Source: Chrysoperla carnea
Lineage: Eukaryota; Arthropoda; Insecta; Neuroptera; Chrysopidae
DNA: 64,000 bases
NCBI RefSeq assembly: GCF_905475395.1
Contig: NC_058342.1
Location: forward strand, 23,408,640-23,472,639
Reading direction: 5' to 3'
A program made the position numbers and the translations under genes. The notes under the pieces are model-generated. The model saw only the letters and a program-made list of their open reading frames with translations. It was not told the DNA's origin and did no database searches. This document shows positions 11,430 to 22,806 of this stretch, piece by piece. Numbering within the stretch: position 1 is the stretch's first letter; every line of letters starts with the position of its first letter.

Positions 11430-11889
11430 AGGTAAAACAAACAATTGACTGAGTTAATTTTTGAAATACCATGTATAGACAGTGTTGATTATTCTATCAA
11501 ATTACACATACATACATGTCACACATATATAACTGATATTCCCATATAATACATGCTATACAATTTGCGCTCTCACGGACAATTTTTCAAACAAAAGTTT
11601 TTGTTTGAAGAATATTGTTCTATCTCTAACGGTTTACAAGATGGGTCCCTTCGTACACAAGATCCAATTGACAAATGTTGTTCATTTTCGAACTCGACCT
11701 CACTTTTTACGTCATAAGCAAGCTATAAAAATTTCAGCTTGATATCTCTTTTAGTTTTTAAGTAATCGTGATGACAGGTGATTTTATGAACACCTATACT
11801 AAAATTTTGTCCACAGTATCGATATTTTTAAGCGTTACGAACTTGGGACTAAACTTAGTATACCTTGGTATATTTCATATACATGGCCT
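11430..11889 (-). mobile_element. HINE/DINE-1-like element
   Basis: The plus strand begins with AACAAACAATTGACTGAGTT, then the ATACCATGTATAGACAGTG block, and ends with ACTTGGGACTAAACTTAGTA and TTCATATACATGG. It is shorter than 4029-4571 because the stretch with the long CTGT repeats is deleted (around 11770). The reverse orientation matches the canonical element orientation. No coding capacity. Confidence 0.75.
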
Positions 11890-12325
11890 AAAAAGAGTAA
11901 AAAACATAAAATTGTATTTTGATGTTGATTTTTCAGAAAATACGAAAGATAATAATAATAATGGGGTTTAGCTTCCGTATCTCTGGAATATACGCCTATA
12001 AAACTGGTCACCCACATCATTATTTTATAATCTTTATTTATTTTACTACATCCATTAATAAGAAAGATAAATAGTTTATATATACAAATCGATCAAAAAT
12101 TTTACGCCCAATTACTTTGGACTGATCTATTTTTTCTCTTAAATGCATTGTTTTCCAGTAAACTACAAAAAAATAGTGGAAAATTGTTTATTTTGCCGTA
12201 ATCACCCTCTTTTTTTCTGCGCTTTTGGAAATTTTTTTTCTGCTGTCTAAAAGCTAAAAATTGATTGGTGGTTTTTACATCTATTTCAAATTTTTGTGTA
12301 CTTTATAAGTCAAAATCCCTCATAC

Positions 12326-12490
12326 ATGATGACACTTTTAAGAACTTTTGTTATCTTAACACATTTTACCACGTAACGTATGAGAGTGAGACTGTACACT
12401 TCAATGAAAACGCACATTATGTATGTTAAGGAAGTTCCCTCACCAGTAATAGAAAAAAATAAATTAGTAGAAAATGATCCAAATTTTTAG
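12326..12490 (+). pseudogene. Coding-like C-terminal segment, left arm copy (broken)
   Basis: One frame reads MMTLLRTFVILTHFTT then stop; after the inserted 34 bases another frame reads KEVPSPVIEKNKLVENDPNF then stop (12488-12490). The same order is found in the right arm as one continuous frame. Function unknown: a hydrophobic segment followed by a short polar tail would fit a membrane-anchored C-terminus. The insertion and stop make this copy non-functional. Confidence 0.4.
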
Positions 12491-12725
12491 TATGTTGTAG
12501 TTAACGATACATATTATTAAATCAAAAAATTATTAAATTTGGGTATCTTATCGATCAATTAAGAGAGTAATTAATTAATTAAAAATACACTAAATAACAT
12601 AGCATGATATGAGGATGGTATGTTATTTAGTGTATTTTTAATTAATCAAAACTCTCTTAATTGATCGATAAGATACCCAATTTTTTTTTTTTTATTTAAT
12701 AATATGTATCGTTAACTACAACATA

Positions 12726-12851
12726 CTAAAAATTCGGATCCTTATCTACTAATTTATTTTTTTCTATTAATGGCGAGGGAACATCCTTAAGTATAGTAAT
12801 ATGTTTCGTGGTATAATGTGTTAAAATAACCAAAGCTATTAAAAGTATCAT
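12726..12851 (-). pseudogene. Coding-like C-terminal segment, right arm copy
   Basis: The minus-strand frame reads MILLIALVILTHYTT, then KHITILKDVPSPLIEKNK and LVDKDPNF with stop at 12726-12728. Against the left arm the differences are mainly conservative or silent (E/D, V/L, E/D, TCA/TCG, CCA/CCG), which hints that the pair derives from sequence once under coding constraint. I recognise no domain. The hydrophobic run of about 11 residues is short for a membrane helix by itself. It could be a terminal exon whose other exons lie elsewhere, or chance. Confidence 0.35.
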
Positions 12852-12877
12852 GTATGACGGGTTTGGACATATAAATA

Positions 12878-13269
12878 ACAAGTGAAAACAAACAATTAAC
12901 TGAGTTAATTGTTGAAATACCATGTATAGGCAGCGATGATTACGCAATCGTTTATTTTTTTACCTCACGTAAGTAAAGAAAGATATCCACTCTTAGATAG
13001 CCACACATTCATAACTGAAGTTGTTAGGCTCACTTTTTACGTCCTGTGCACGCTATAAAAATTTCACCTCGATATCTCTTTTCATTTTTGAGTTATCGTG
13101 TTAACAGACGAACACACGGACAGTCAAAGTGACGGACAGGCAGACAACCGGAAATCGACTCTTAAGCTGATTTTATGAACACCTTTATCAAAATTTTGTT
13201 GGTAGCATAAATATTTTTAAGCGTTAAAAACTTGGGACTAAACTTTTTTATGCCTACATATATACACGG
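12878..13269 (-). mobile_element. HINE/DINE-1-like element, subfamily with TTACCTCACGTAAGTAAAG
   Basis: The plus strand starts ACAAGTGAAAACAAACAATT, continues through the palindrome ACTGAGTTAATTGT and ATACCATGTATAGG, and ends near ACTTGGGACTAAACTT. After the first 70 bases it follows the variant seen also at 29682 and 50650 (CGTAAGTAAAGAAAGATA) rather than the ACACATACATACATGTCACA variant of 4029 or 40428. Middle portions are deleted. It abuts the palindrome at 12310-12875. Confidence 0.7.
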
Positions 13270-14224
13270 AAAAAATATAATTTGTATAAATTGCATAATA
13301 ATACGAAACATTTTTGTGTTCTGTATACACAAACATACAAATAGAACAAAGACCCGAAGAGGTTACATATAATTTGTGTCACTCACATAGAACAGGAGTG
13401 ACGGAGTTGGTTACGTCCTAGACCGGATAATTATCGAATTTGTTCATATGGAATTTTAATCTAATTTGATGGGACTACATGATGCTTTTGTGTAAAATTA
13501 TCATTTCAAACAAATTAGAAACAAATATTAATAAACAAATATCGAATTTAAATTATGAAAACAGATTGGATTCACAATTTTTTTTTTTAAATATGACAGT
13601 TATTAAATTGAAATAGGAGGAAAGTGTGATATTGAAAGATCATTTGAATAGGGGCGCTGAGCATAAGGCGAGTGGATGTTCTAAAATCAGGGAATCATTT
13701 CAGAAATTTGGAAAAAATTTCTCCTTCGATGTATTTATAGCTTTTAACTTCAGTAAGACTTCCCCAAATTGGGCTAGAGGATTGAAAATTGGGATATGTA
13801 GGTCAGGATATGTTTTTTAGAGGTTCTAACTTCTCAGCCTCCTTTATTTTTATGTAGTAATATTATGTTTTTTCGCGATTTTTATGGCCTTAAACTTTAG
13901 TACAGCCTCTTTAAAATTACCTAGGAGGTTGAATGTGATTTTTTGTGGTGTCAATTTTCCAAACCCCCTTATCGCTTTTTCTATAGATATTGCATGTTTC
14001 CGAAAACCGGAAAAAACTTACATTTTTTTTTTTAATAACAAATTTTAATATGGAGGAGGGGAGTATGACTTCAGTAATGAAGCTCTGATAATTTTAGTTT
14101 TATTTGATAATTTTGAAACATAACATACAAATGAAAAACAATAAATAATAAATTAACCTCAAACATTTCATACTGCTGGTTAATTTTAAATAATTTTACG
14201 CTAAAATTAATAACAAAATAAATA
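13270..14224. other. No recognised gene; weak repeats
   Basis: The frame at 13626-13820 is open by chance and has no domain. Short pieces such as GGAGGTTGAATGTGATTTTT and CCCCTTATCG resemble the module type seen at 7925-8745 and 18941-19632, but no period is clear. Confidence 0.45.
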
Positions 14225-14292
14225 AAAATAAACAATTGACTGAGTTAATTATTGAAAGAACTTGTATAGATAGTCTTGAATACTTGACGTTT
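14225..14292 (-). mobile_element. HINE-like 3'-end fragment
   Basis: Plus-strand AAACAATTGACTGAGTTAAT then a degraded GAAAGAACTTGTATAGATAG block matches the terminal 60 bases of the HINE-like family. It ends exactly where a second, oppositely oriented copy begins, so the two form a head-to-head pair, with the second copy probably inserted into the first. Confidence 0.55.
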
Positions 14293-14929
14293 CCATGCAT
14301 ATATGAAATATACATAGTATATTAAGTTTAGTCCCAAGTTTGTAACGCTTAAAAATAATGATGCTAGGAAAAACATTTTGTCATAGGTGTTCATAAAATC
14401 ACCTAATTAGTCCAATTCCGGTTGTCCGTCCGTCCGTCTGTCCGTCTGTGGACACGATAACTCAAAAACGAAAAAAGATATCGAGCTGAAATTTTTACAT
14501 CGTACTCAGGACGTAAAAATTGAGGTCAAGTTCGTAATTGAGCATCATAGGTCAATTGGGTCCTGGGTCCGTAGGACCCATCTTGTAAACCGTTAGAGAT
14601 AGAACAAAAGTTTAAATGTAAAAAATGTTCCTTATAAAAAAATAAGAAACTTTTGTTTGAAACATTTTTTTATAAACATCACTGTTTACCGACGAGGGCG
14701 TTAATTAAGTGCAAATTTTATAGTATGTATTAATATAGGAATATAAGTTGTGTGTGTGTCTATTTAAAAGTGAATATCTTTTGTTATTTACGTGACGTCA
14801 AAAAAACAAACGATTGCGCATCAACACTGTCTAAACATTTTTGTATGTGTTATGTGATAAAGAAATCAACACTGACTATGCATGGTATTTCAACAATTAA
14901 CTCAGTCAATTGTTTCTTTTCACTTGTTT
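14293..14929 (+). mobile_element. HINE/DINE-1-like element, near full length
   Basis: Starts CCATGCATATATGAAATATA, followed by TTTAGTCCCAAGTTTGTAAC, a CCGTCCGTCCGTCTGTCCGT-type block, ACTCAAAAACGAAAAAAGAT, the GGACCCATCTTGTAAACCGT block, and ends CATGGTATTTCAACAATTAA, then the palindrome and TTTTCACTTG. This is one of the best copies for defining the canonical orientation. It has no reading frame; the 89-residue open frame over its right end is chance. Confidence 0.8.
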
Positions 14930-15029
14930 GTTTAATAAATTATAAGAGTTTAAAAAAAAACAAAAACAAAGTATTTCAAATAAAATGGTGGCCTTCTCAC
15001 TGCCCTTTCAAAATTTTGTAAAGTTTTCT

Positions 15030-15600
15030 ACCCCCCCCCCTCTTTAAAATGGTATTAGAGTCAATAGGCTAAGTATTTGAAGTTACCTACAAATTTTCAA
15101 ACCTCTGTTCTTGTAAAGTTTTAGAGAAAATGGAAATTTATGTTTTAGCCTAATTTGCACCCGCCCGTGAGTGTCTGTCTATCTGCTTGGAAACACGATA
15201 AATCAAAAACAAAGAGAGATTGCGAGCTGAAATTTTTATAGCATGCTCATGAAGTAAAAAATTAATTTGAGTTCGTAAATAAGCAAAATACGTGATTGAG
15301 TCTTGGGATCCTAACCTTTTGCATCCTAACGTAAACCGTAAGACCCAATCACCCATGTTGCTCATTTGCGAACTCAAACTCACTTTTTACTTCTTGAGCT
15401 TTACGCTTTTACGCTTTAAAAATTTCAACTCATTTCGTTTTTTGATTTATCGTGTTTACAGATACGGAAAAAGACTAATTAAGTGATTTTATGAATACCT
15501 ATAGATACCAAAATTTTGTTCTCATCATCCATATTTCTAAGCGTTTCAAACTTGGGACTAAATTTAATGTACCTTGATATACATTTGATATGTATAATGA
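15030..15600. repeat. Rearranged HINE-related inverted pair
   Basis: The left part (15165-15340) reads as a canonical-orientation HINE segment (AATCAAAAACAAAGAGAGAT, GCTGAAATTTTTATAGCATG, then TAAACCGT). The right part (15345-15595) is the inverted equivalent (GACCCAATCACCCATGTTGC through ACTTGGGACTAAATTTAATG). The flank at 15040-15150 (CCTACAAATTTTCAAACCTC) also occurs beside the copies at 55490 and 57700. An inverted duplication or a tail-to-tail insertion followed by deletion would explain it. Confidence 0.65.
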
Positions 15601-15900
15601 AACAATTTCAAAAAAAATCAGTAACAGAAGCATTAACAGGAGATAGATAGTACAACTGTGATAACAAACTGTGATAAAGAGTAGCTATTGAATTGAAAAC
15701 CAATAATAAATAAATATTGTTTATTGATTACACAAAATATTCTATTTAGAATATTCAATATTCAATAAATAATATTATTTAAACAATATTCTGTGTGTTT
15801 AATATCATACACATATTATATTATATACAGTACAACCCCTTAAGGTATAATGTTCGTTATTTGTAAAGTTCATAAATATTACAGTAGCCTAGCCGAAACG

Positions 15901-16199
15901 CTATACAGAATGTTCGATTTACATCTAGGCATATAGATATTACGAGTATGACAGAGTACATGCGTTAAGTAACGCATCTAAGTAAGAGGTATTATATGAA
16001 ATTGTAAAAGTTACTTGTATCGTGGCTTATCTGTTGTAGTTCATCTATTCAACTAAGAAACACCCACTCTCCAAGCGTCTTACATTTATCTCAACACATG
16101 TATATAATACCTCTCACTTAGATGCATTGCTTAACGCATGTATTCTGTCATACTCGTGATATTTATATACCTAGATGTAAATCGAACATTTTGTATAGT
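15901..16199. repeat. Foldback element F
   Basis: Arms of about 95 bases are inverted copies: CAGAATGTTCGATTTACATC...GCGTTAAGTAACGCATCTAA at left, CTTAGATGCATTGCTTAACG...GATGTAAATCGAACATTTTG at right, with a spacer of about 100 bases. Another right-arm copy with part of the spacer is present at 48411-48547. No coding frame. Confidence 0.75.
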
Positions 16200-16369
16200 A
16201 AATCGCATTGAGAAAAGTCTGACTTTTTAGTTACGGTTTGGGTGGTCTAAGACAAGTTTAAATTTGTAAAGGCGGGATGCTATCCTTTAAGGGAAGGCCG
16301 CCATCTTGGTTTTAAAGGGCGAGTTTGTTTTTTTGCAATAACTACTACACTATTGATTTTAGCAAAAAA

Positions 16370-16860
16370 CAAAAGTCCAAGATAATTTTTGCAAGGATTG
16401 AATAATACAAGAGATTTCAATAAGACTTTATAAATACATTTTTTTATTAATAAAGTTATCCTTTTCAATTGGATACTTCTATATCAAAAAATCTAGAGAG
16501 TGTGATAAAAAACTATCTAAAATATTTAAACAATCTTGTAGTTTATATTAATACCAAAAAAATATAAGGTTGTAGATGATATAAAAACAAAATTTTAATT
16601 TAATTATGAGTTCATCGAAGATCCATGCTTTCATGAACAGAGACGACAATAGTTAGAGTATTGATGATTGAAGAGCGATATCTATATTATCAAATTTATA
16701 AGCAGCATTTTCACACAATATATTATATATTTTTGTAGCTACGTGGTATTGTAAAGCCAAAAAGAACTCATTACTTGACTACAAAGTATGTATTTGCTTT
16801 ATATGTATGTACCGTGCAATAAACCAAAACCATTTTGCAATACGGTTTACAATCACCTTA
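16370..16860 (-). repeat. Dispersed repeat D, inverted copy
   Basis: Reverse complement of 20360-20775 and 24545-25090. Shared blocks include the end GCAATAAACCAAAACCATTT, the AAGAGCGATATCTATATTAT block and AGAGAGTGTGATAAAAAACT. The inner edge TTTTGCAAGGATTGAATAAT matches 25070-25085 in reverse but is absent beside 20775. Non-coding. Confidence 0.75.
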
Positions 16861-17666
16861 AACAATCTACTGGAAAGTTAGTGCAAAATTTGAAACAAAT
16901 AGTTTTGAAAATCTACGATGCTCACTTTGCAATAATTCCATAACAGCAACATTTATTCATAGATATTTTACCACAAATAGCGTTATTAATGTTTGAGATG
17001 CGTATAAGCTGCTTTTAAATAACTCTGTATGCGCTTTGTTTGGGAATGAGCAACTTAATGCGCAAATAAATAAATTAATGGTCCTCCATCAAAATTTCGC
17101 TTTGCGGCCATAACAGTTGTAAATGCGACAATGCAGACAGAACCAAGTTTTTTTTATAGAATTTTATTTCGGATTCACTGTCATTAAAAAACTATTCTGC
17201 TGATTAGTAATTAATTGAACAGAATGAAGTTTTCCTGTATAATGTTATTTCCATTTAGTCGGATTCATTTGAATATATTCGAATAACTTTTTATAATAAT
17301 CCTGTGTCTAATAGTTACAAAAGATATTTGAATTATTTGCAATTTGTATAGAAAGTTGATCGTTAATGTTAACGTTATGTTGTTATATCGTTATTTATTA
17401 TCGGTTCTCATATTTACTTAGTTCTAACTAAAACTCAACTCAACTAAACTCGAATAACTTTATCCGGCTGTTCATTTTGTGTACATATTTTACACTTTTT
17501 TACACTCGGTGTGAGTAGAAAAAGATAGTCTTATATAATACACTACATATCACTATTTTCTTCTGTTTACATCAAGTGTAAAAAATGAATGTAAAAAGAA
17601 CATTAAAGTGTATAGAACACTAAATTTTACAACTTTACTATACTAGTAAATATTTAAACACCAACT

Positions 17667-17780
17667 ACAGTCAAAATCGGTTTTAACGACATTGAAGGGA
17701 CCTACAGTAGGTCATTTTTTGGTTATATTTGAAACAAAAACAGTAATTTTATCCCATATGGAAATTAAAAGTCACCTGCT
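17667..17780 (+). mobile_element. TA-flanked MITE family I, left-end fragment
   Basis: Begins ACAGTCAAAATCGGTTTTAA, which matches the left terminus of the complete copy at 53800-54464 (CAGTCAAAACCAGTTATAAC). The remainder is soon unrecognisable and no right end was found nearby, so it is a truncated copy. Confidence 0.55.
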
Positions 17781-17797
17781 TTTCCCTTTCTTTCTAG

Positions 17798-18560
17798 AGT
17801 TGCCTCCTCGTTCAGGTCTCTCGCTCGGTACATTATGAAGGTGGTGTTGGAGGGGGGGGGAGGAGGAGGAGGTTATTCAGTGACTTTATAGTTTTATATA
17901 GACTATAATAAGCATCGGCTATCTTTCCGTACAATGAGAAACGTGCCAACATCTGAGGTAATTGCTTAGGTCAGCTAGGGATATTTATAAAAAATATACA
18001 TTTACCAAAGAAAATAGGAAATTTTATCAAAAACACATACATTAAATGTTTTTTCATATCACAAAAAGTTTTAGAAAATAGAAAATTTTTTTGAAATTCC
18101 ATTAAAAGTTTAAATAATTATTAACTGGGTAAAAGCTTCAAGTATGGTTATCGATATAATTTTTGAAAAATATCGATTTATATTTTTCATTTAGTCCCAT
18201 GTTAAAACTTACTTTTAGTCATTTTTTAAACTTTAAAAAAATTTTAATTAATTCGATAACAGGTTATTTTTCCTGTCTTAAATCATAGAAAATCATTTAA
18301 ATTATCGCATTATCATATTGTTTTTTATTTCTCTACTAATATAGTTGACGCATGAACGTCCTTAAAAGTGGTATAATCTTATTTTAAATACCCGCCAGGA
18401 TATTATGTTGTATATTAAGACATGCGTATTATGACCATGCCTCGGCATTTATTATCCTTGTCAATCTACTTTGAGACGTGGTTCTCACTCTGTTGACAAT
18501 TCCAGTAGTGAATTTTCAAAGGTTGGACTTAAGCAATTACCTCAGATGTTGACACTCAGT
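17798..18560. repeat. Diverged family J pieces in inverted order
   Basis: 17798-17850 (AGAGTTGCCTCCTCG, TCAGGTCTCTCGCTCGGTAC) corresponds to the right terminal region of the element at 35776-36345 (GGTCTCTGGCACATTATGAAG in reverse). A 22-base inverted match, CAACATCTGAGGTAATTGCT at 17948 and AGCAATTACCTCAGATGTTG at 18534, bounds the interior, and 18590-18710 resembles 36160-36250 in reverse. The interior around 17980-18480 holds no gene. Confidence 0.45.
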
Positions 18561-18940
18561 CTAAATAACTCTAACGTCAATGGGGTTATTGCAGTGAGAA
18601 TCGGCAAATTCAAAAAAGTACAATTTCGTCATATTTAATTAATTTCAACTACATCAAAACTTTATATTTTTGAATGAAGTAATATAAATATATTAGAAAT
18701 TTGCACATTTTGTGTTTTGTATGAAATTCTATTATTTTATATAGAAAACTAATATATTTATAACTAATTAGTAGTTTTATGTTACAAATATTTTAAATAG
18801 CTCATCATCATTTGCTTCATTGCATCATTTGCATTAAAATCATATGAGCTGGAAAATGTTTATTAACGGAGCTTAAAAAAAAAAGGAGCAGCGCATTTTT
18901 CTGGTTTTACTTTTAAGTATCATTATAAAGTTCATCAAAA

Positions 18941-19632
18941 AACAAATCAATATTTCACCTCGAAAATCGTCTCCCGAGGGTTTTTGAGGTCGCTGATCAT
19001 GAACTCAAGGTTAAGAAGTAACTGAATCCTTTAACCCCATTAAAACTACCCCTGGAAGTGATAGACAAAAACTTTATTAAAATCAAAATCGAAATCGTCT
19101 CTTGTGGAGCTTTTAGGATCACTGTTAGGATGTCGGTGATAAAAAAAATTTGAAAATTCTGAATTTCACCTCAGAAATTGTCTCTCTGCGGTTTTTGAAG
19201 TCGTTGATAATGAATTTAAGAGCAAGAAGCAACTGAATACTGTTCCAAGCCTCCCCTGTGACAGAGAAAAAATTTAAAATTTTTCCTCGAATATCATCTT
19301 TCGAGGGGTTTTTGGGACTGCACAGAGACAATTTCTGAGGTGAAATTCATAATTTTCAAAATTTTTTTATCATTGACACTTCTAGGGGTAGTTTTAATGG
19401 GGTTGAAACCATCCTCAATTGCTTTTTGACCTTAAATTTGTGAACAGCGAACCTAAAAGCTCCACAATTTCTGAGGCAAAATTTTGATTTTAATAAAGTT
19501 TTTGTCTATCACTTCCAGGGGTAGTTTTAATGGGGTTGCAACCGCATTCAGTTACTTCTTAACCTTGAGTTCATGATCAGCGACCTCAAAAACCCCCGAG
19601 AGACGATTTTTGAGGTGAAATATTGATTTGTT
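18941..19632. repeat. 690-bp modular palindrome
   Basis: Two arms of about 340 bases meet near 19288. Outer ends are AACAAATCAATATTTCACCT and TGAAATATTGATTTGTTT. Both arms contain modules of the pattern GGGTTTTTGAGGTCGCTGAT, AAGTAACTGAAT, CCCCATTAAAACTACCCCTG, GTGATAGACAAAAACTTTAT, each occurring up to twice per arm. There is no reading frame with a domain. It lies between two inverted copies of repeat D. Confidence 0.8.
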
Positions 19633-19639
19633 TCCACTG

Positions 19640-20359
19640 TTACTATTTGAAGTGTTTTGGGAATGGGGAAACTACCCTAATTTTTCAGTGTTTTTTGTAA
19701 TGCCAAGGTTAGTGCGGCTGAATGTTCCTAGAGGTCTAAGAAACACCTACACAAAAAATTTTTGAAATCGGAGCTGTGCCACCACTTTTCCACGTTTTCC
19801 GGCTTTTTAAATGTGCTATACCTTCCGGACATAATTAATCTTCTTATTGCTTTTATTTATCTGTTATAAAATATCTGTTAATATTCATTTATTAATTATT
19901 TGTTGCTATTTATTTATACTATTATTATTTCTCTAATCCAGATTACTTAATGCAATTGAATGTATTGACATATGCAATGTTTTGTAAATAAAAAATACTG
20001 AATAAATAAATATGATTATTATTATTATTAATAAAGTGAAAGTATGTGCATATAAAAATGTTTGGAGTTATTGCTCACAAATTATTCGCTATAATCGATT
20101 GAAACGATTGACTCATAAAGTCCAAAATAAAGTTAATATGGCTCACAAGTGTTTACAATATTAAAAAAATCCCCGAGAAATTTTTCGCGTACGGAATCCT
20201 AACCTCGCACTTGAAACGTATCTAAGAACACCCTCCATTAAATTATCTTTTTCCTTAGTGCCTTCTCCAAACTGAAGCGATTTTGAAGACCATCCCCTAC
20301 TTTTTAGGTGTTCCGGGTACGGAACCCTCAACTCTAAGAACATTCCCCATTAAGATGAT
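19640..20359. other. No recognised feature; short ATT microsatellite
   Basis: AT-rich sequence with an ATT run near 20012-20030. The minus-strand frame at 20161-20343 contains two CGGAACCCT/CGGAATCCT pieces that suggest a decayed tandem pair, but no gene. Confidence 0.45.
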
Positions 20360-20775
20360 TGTAAACCTACAGTACTGTAAAAAAGTTTTGGTTTATTGCA
20401 CGATACATACATATAAACCAAATACATGCTTTATAATCAAATAATGAGTTCTTTTTGGCTTTACAATACCACGCAACTACAAATATATACAATATATTGT
20501 GTGAAAATGCTGCTTATAAATTTGATAATATAGATATCGCTCTTCAATCATCAATACTCTAACTATAGTCGTCTCTGTTCATTAAATGGTGGATCTTCGA
20601 TTAACTCATAATTAAATAAAAATTTTGTTTTTATATCATCGGCAACCTTATAATTTTTTTGGTATTAATATAAACTACAAGATTGTTTAAATATTTTAGA
20701 TAGTTTTTTTATCACACTCTCTAGATTTTTTGATATAAAAATATCCAATTGAAAAGGATAACGTATTGATTCATC
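20360..20775 (+). repeat. Dispersed repeat D, second copy
   Basis: Starts near CTACAGTACTGTAAAAAAGT, which also begins the copy at 24548, and ends ATCCAATTGAAAAGGATAAC. It is inverted relative to 16370-16860, giving a 4.4-kb inverted arrangement with the palindrome at 18941-19632 inside. Confidence 0.75.
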
Positions 20776-21010
20776 ATTTTTTCAGCCAACTTTGAACGAT
20801 AATATATTTTCCTAGACATTCCGAATTCAACGAGCTATAGCACATATTTTTAAGGACTGTATCTTTATTGTTCACCATTTTCAACTTGTCGACTAGAATA
20901 TAGCATATAAACAGTACCTATTGATGGATAGGTCTGCATATTCTACCCCAAAGCAATCAACTCAAACATCAAATCCTAGCTTATGTAATATGTATAATTA
21001 AAAGACTGAA

Positions 21011-21417
21011 TTAAGGTAGTTCGGCTGTTTGAGTAAGTCCTTTTTTGCGGTAAATGATAGTTCAAAGTCCCTTGATCACAATACACAGTTTTGGGGCCTC
21101 TTGTGGGGAAAATTGTGAATTATTTCATTTTCAAATTGTGATTTTTAACACAGTACTTTACGGAAGAACTTACAATCATGTTATTTAATCGGTGATTGAG
21201 CTTCAAAAAAGTTTTCATCATGAAGAAAATTTATCACAGATTCTGTTTATGCCAAAAAAAAAATATTACCTTACGGCGCTTACCAAAAAAAAAAAATATT
21301 ACAAACCTTTGGTTTTTGACGCTGTTACGATATTTTTAGAGCATTTTATTACATTTACGTCATACAAAACGCCTAGCTGACTAGTTGACTAGTCGCATGA
21401 CGGCCGGACTACTTTAA
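21011..21417 (+). mobile_element. TTAA-flanked MITE, family B
   Basis: TTAA at 21011-21014 and 21414-21417. Termini GGTAGTTCGGCTGTTTGAG and GGCCGGACTACT are inverted. The interior matches 1807-2296 (AATTGTGAATTATTTCATTT, TCATGAAGAAAATTTATCAC, CTTACGGCG). Non-coding; the 62-residue frame inside is chance. Confidence 0.8.
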
Positions 21418-21519
21418 TAGAATTATTAAATTAGTTACACACTTTTTGAGTTTAATTTTCAAGAACTTCCCGTGGTCATAATAAAATGAGCGATTCTAGG
21501 TCAGTGCATAACTATAAAA

Positions 21520-22061
21520 AAGTGAAAACAAACAATTGACTGAGTTAACTGTTTGAATACTATGTATTGACAGTGTTGAACTCTGTCACATTACACATAC
21601 ATACATGTCACACATATATAACTGATATAGCCATAACATACATACTATACAATTTACGCATAATTTAGGCTCTCACGGGTAAACGGTGATGTTTACGAAA
21701 AAATGTTTCAAGCAAAAGTTCAAACAAGAAGTTTTTTTGTTTATATTTAAACTTTTGTTCTATCTCTAACGGTTTACTAGATGGGTCCTACGGACCCAAG
21801 ACCCAATTGACCTATATTGCTCATTTACGAATTCGTCCTCATTTTTTACTTCCTGAGTACGCTATACAAATTTCAGCTTGAAATCTGTTTTCGTTTTTGA
21901 GTAATTGGACAGACGACAGACAACCGGAAATGGACTAATTAGGTTATTCTGTGATCACCTATAGCAAAATTTTGTTCGTAGCATCAATATTTTTCAGCGT
22001 TACAAACTTGGTACTAAACTTAATATACTATGTATATTTCATATATACATGGTATAAAAAA
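21520..22061 (-). mobile_element. HINE/DINE-1-like element, near full length
   Basis: Plus strand: AAGTGAAAACAAACAATTGA, palindrome, ATACTATGTATTGACAGTG, the ACACATACATACATGTCACA variant, CCCAAGACCCAATTGACC, a short GACAGACGACAGACAACCGG run, and ACTTGGTACTAAACTTAATA to ATACATGGTATAAAAA. Only about 100 bases downstream of the family B MITE. Confidence 0.8.
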
Positions 22062-22740
22062 TAAATAAAATCCCTATCTTGATAGCTTTATCCATTCTGA
22101 TGAGCGCATATAAGAAAAATTTCTATAATTATCTGTATAATATGGATTAAAGCAGATATTTCTAGCTAGAAAATATGTTCGGATTCTAAATCTAAACAAG
22201 GGCGAACGTTGAACTTATTTATATAATATAAATATTCTAAATAATAAATATTTTTCTTTGAATGAAAGACAAACTTGTCAGAATTCATTACTATCAAATA
22301 GATTAGAAACTATTTGCTAAATTCTAAGAATGCCTTGTCAGTTAAACTTAGAAATAATATTTTATTTTAGAATGTGTTCTGAGAAATCATTTTGGCGAAA
22401 CATTTTAACCAAACACGAATCGTTGAAGCGATCTCCTTTTTGAATAGGACGTTTCATCGGAAGAATGGGCCAATGGAGTCGAAAAACAATAGGACTTCGA
22501 TAAAATGTCAGAGGTCATTATTTTTTGTTTTCCATGCCCGAAAAGTTTTCGAAGAAGATTGAGATTCTCTTCTTCAGCTAGGTTTTTATCACTTCTTGAA
22601 TCATCGCTGAGAATACTCGCCAAATTTAATCGAATTAAAGCATTATCGCGTTTTTTACACTTGTACTATTGGACTGTATTCGAATAATATAGGATCAAAA
22701 TTATTTCGAGTTCGAACTGCAAAGAACACAAACGCACATA
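22062..22740. other. Unassigned stretch, possibly 5' part of the Penelope-like relic
   Basis: A minus-strand frame at 22405-22623 and a plus-strand frame at 22505-22687 are both open. Neither shows a domain I can name. The location immediately upstream of reverse-transcriptase remnants makes a decayed 5' part of that element possible, but no motif supports it. Confidence 0.35.
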
Positions 22741-22806
22741 TATGTTGCATTTCAGGGAACGAATTTCAAAGAACGTTCGTCACCAGAAAAACGGTATACT
22801 AAGTTC

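Larger units (their letters stand above)
12310..12875. repeat. Large palindrome, arms about 270 bp
   Basis: The arms pair from the outside (CATACATGATGACACTTTTA against AAAAGTATCATGTATGA) to the centre near 12606, where AATACACTAAATAACATA pairs with TATGTTATTTAGTGTATT. The inner part, including TATCTTATCGATCAATTAAG, is almost perfect. The left arm carries an extra 34 bases or so after ACCACG. Each arm contains a coding-like segment, annotated separately. Such a structure would fold into a long hairpin and is usually unstable unless recent. Confidence 0.8.
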
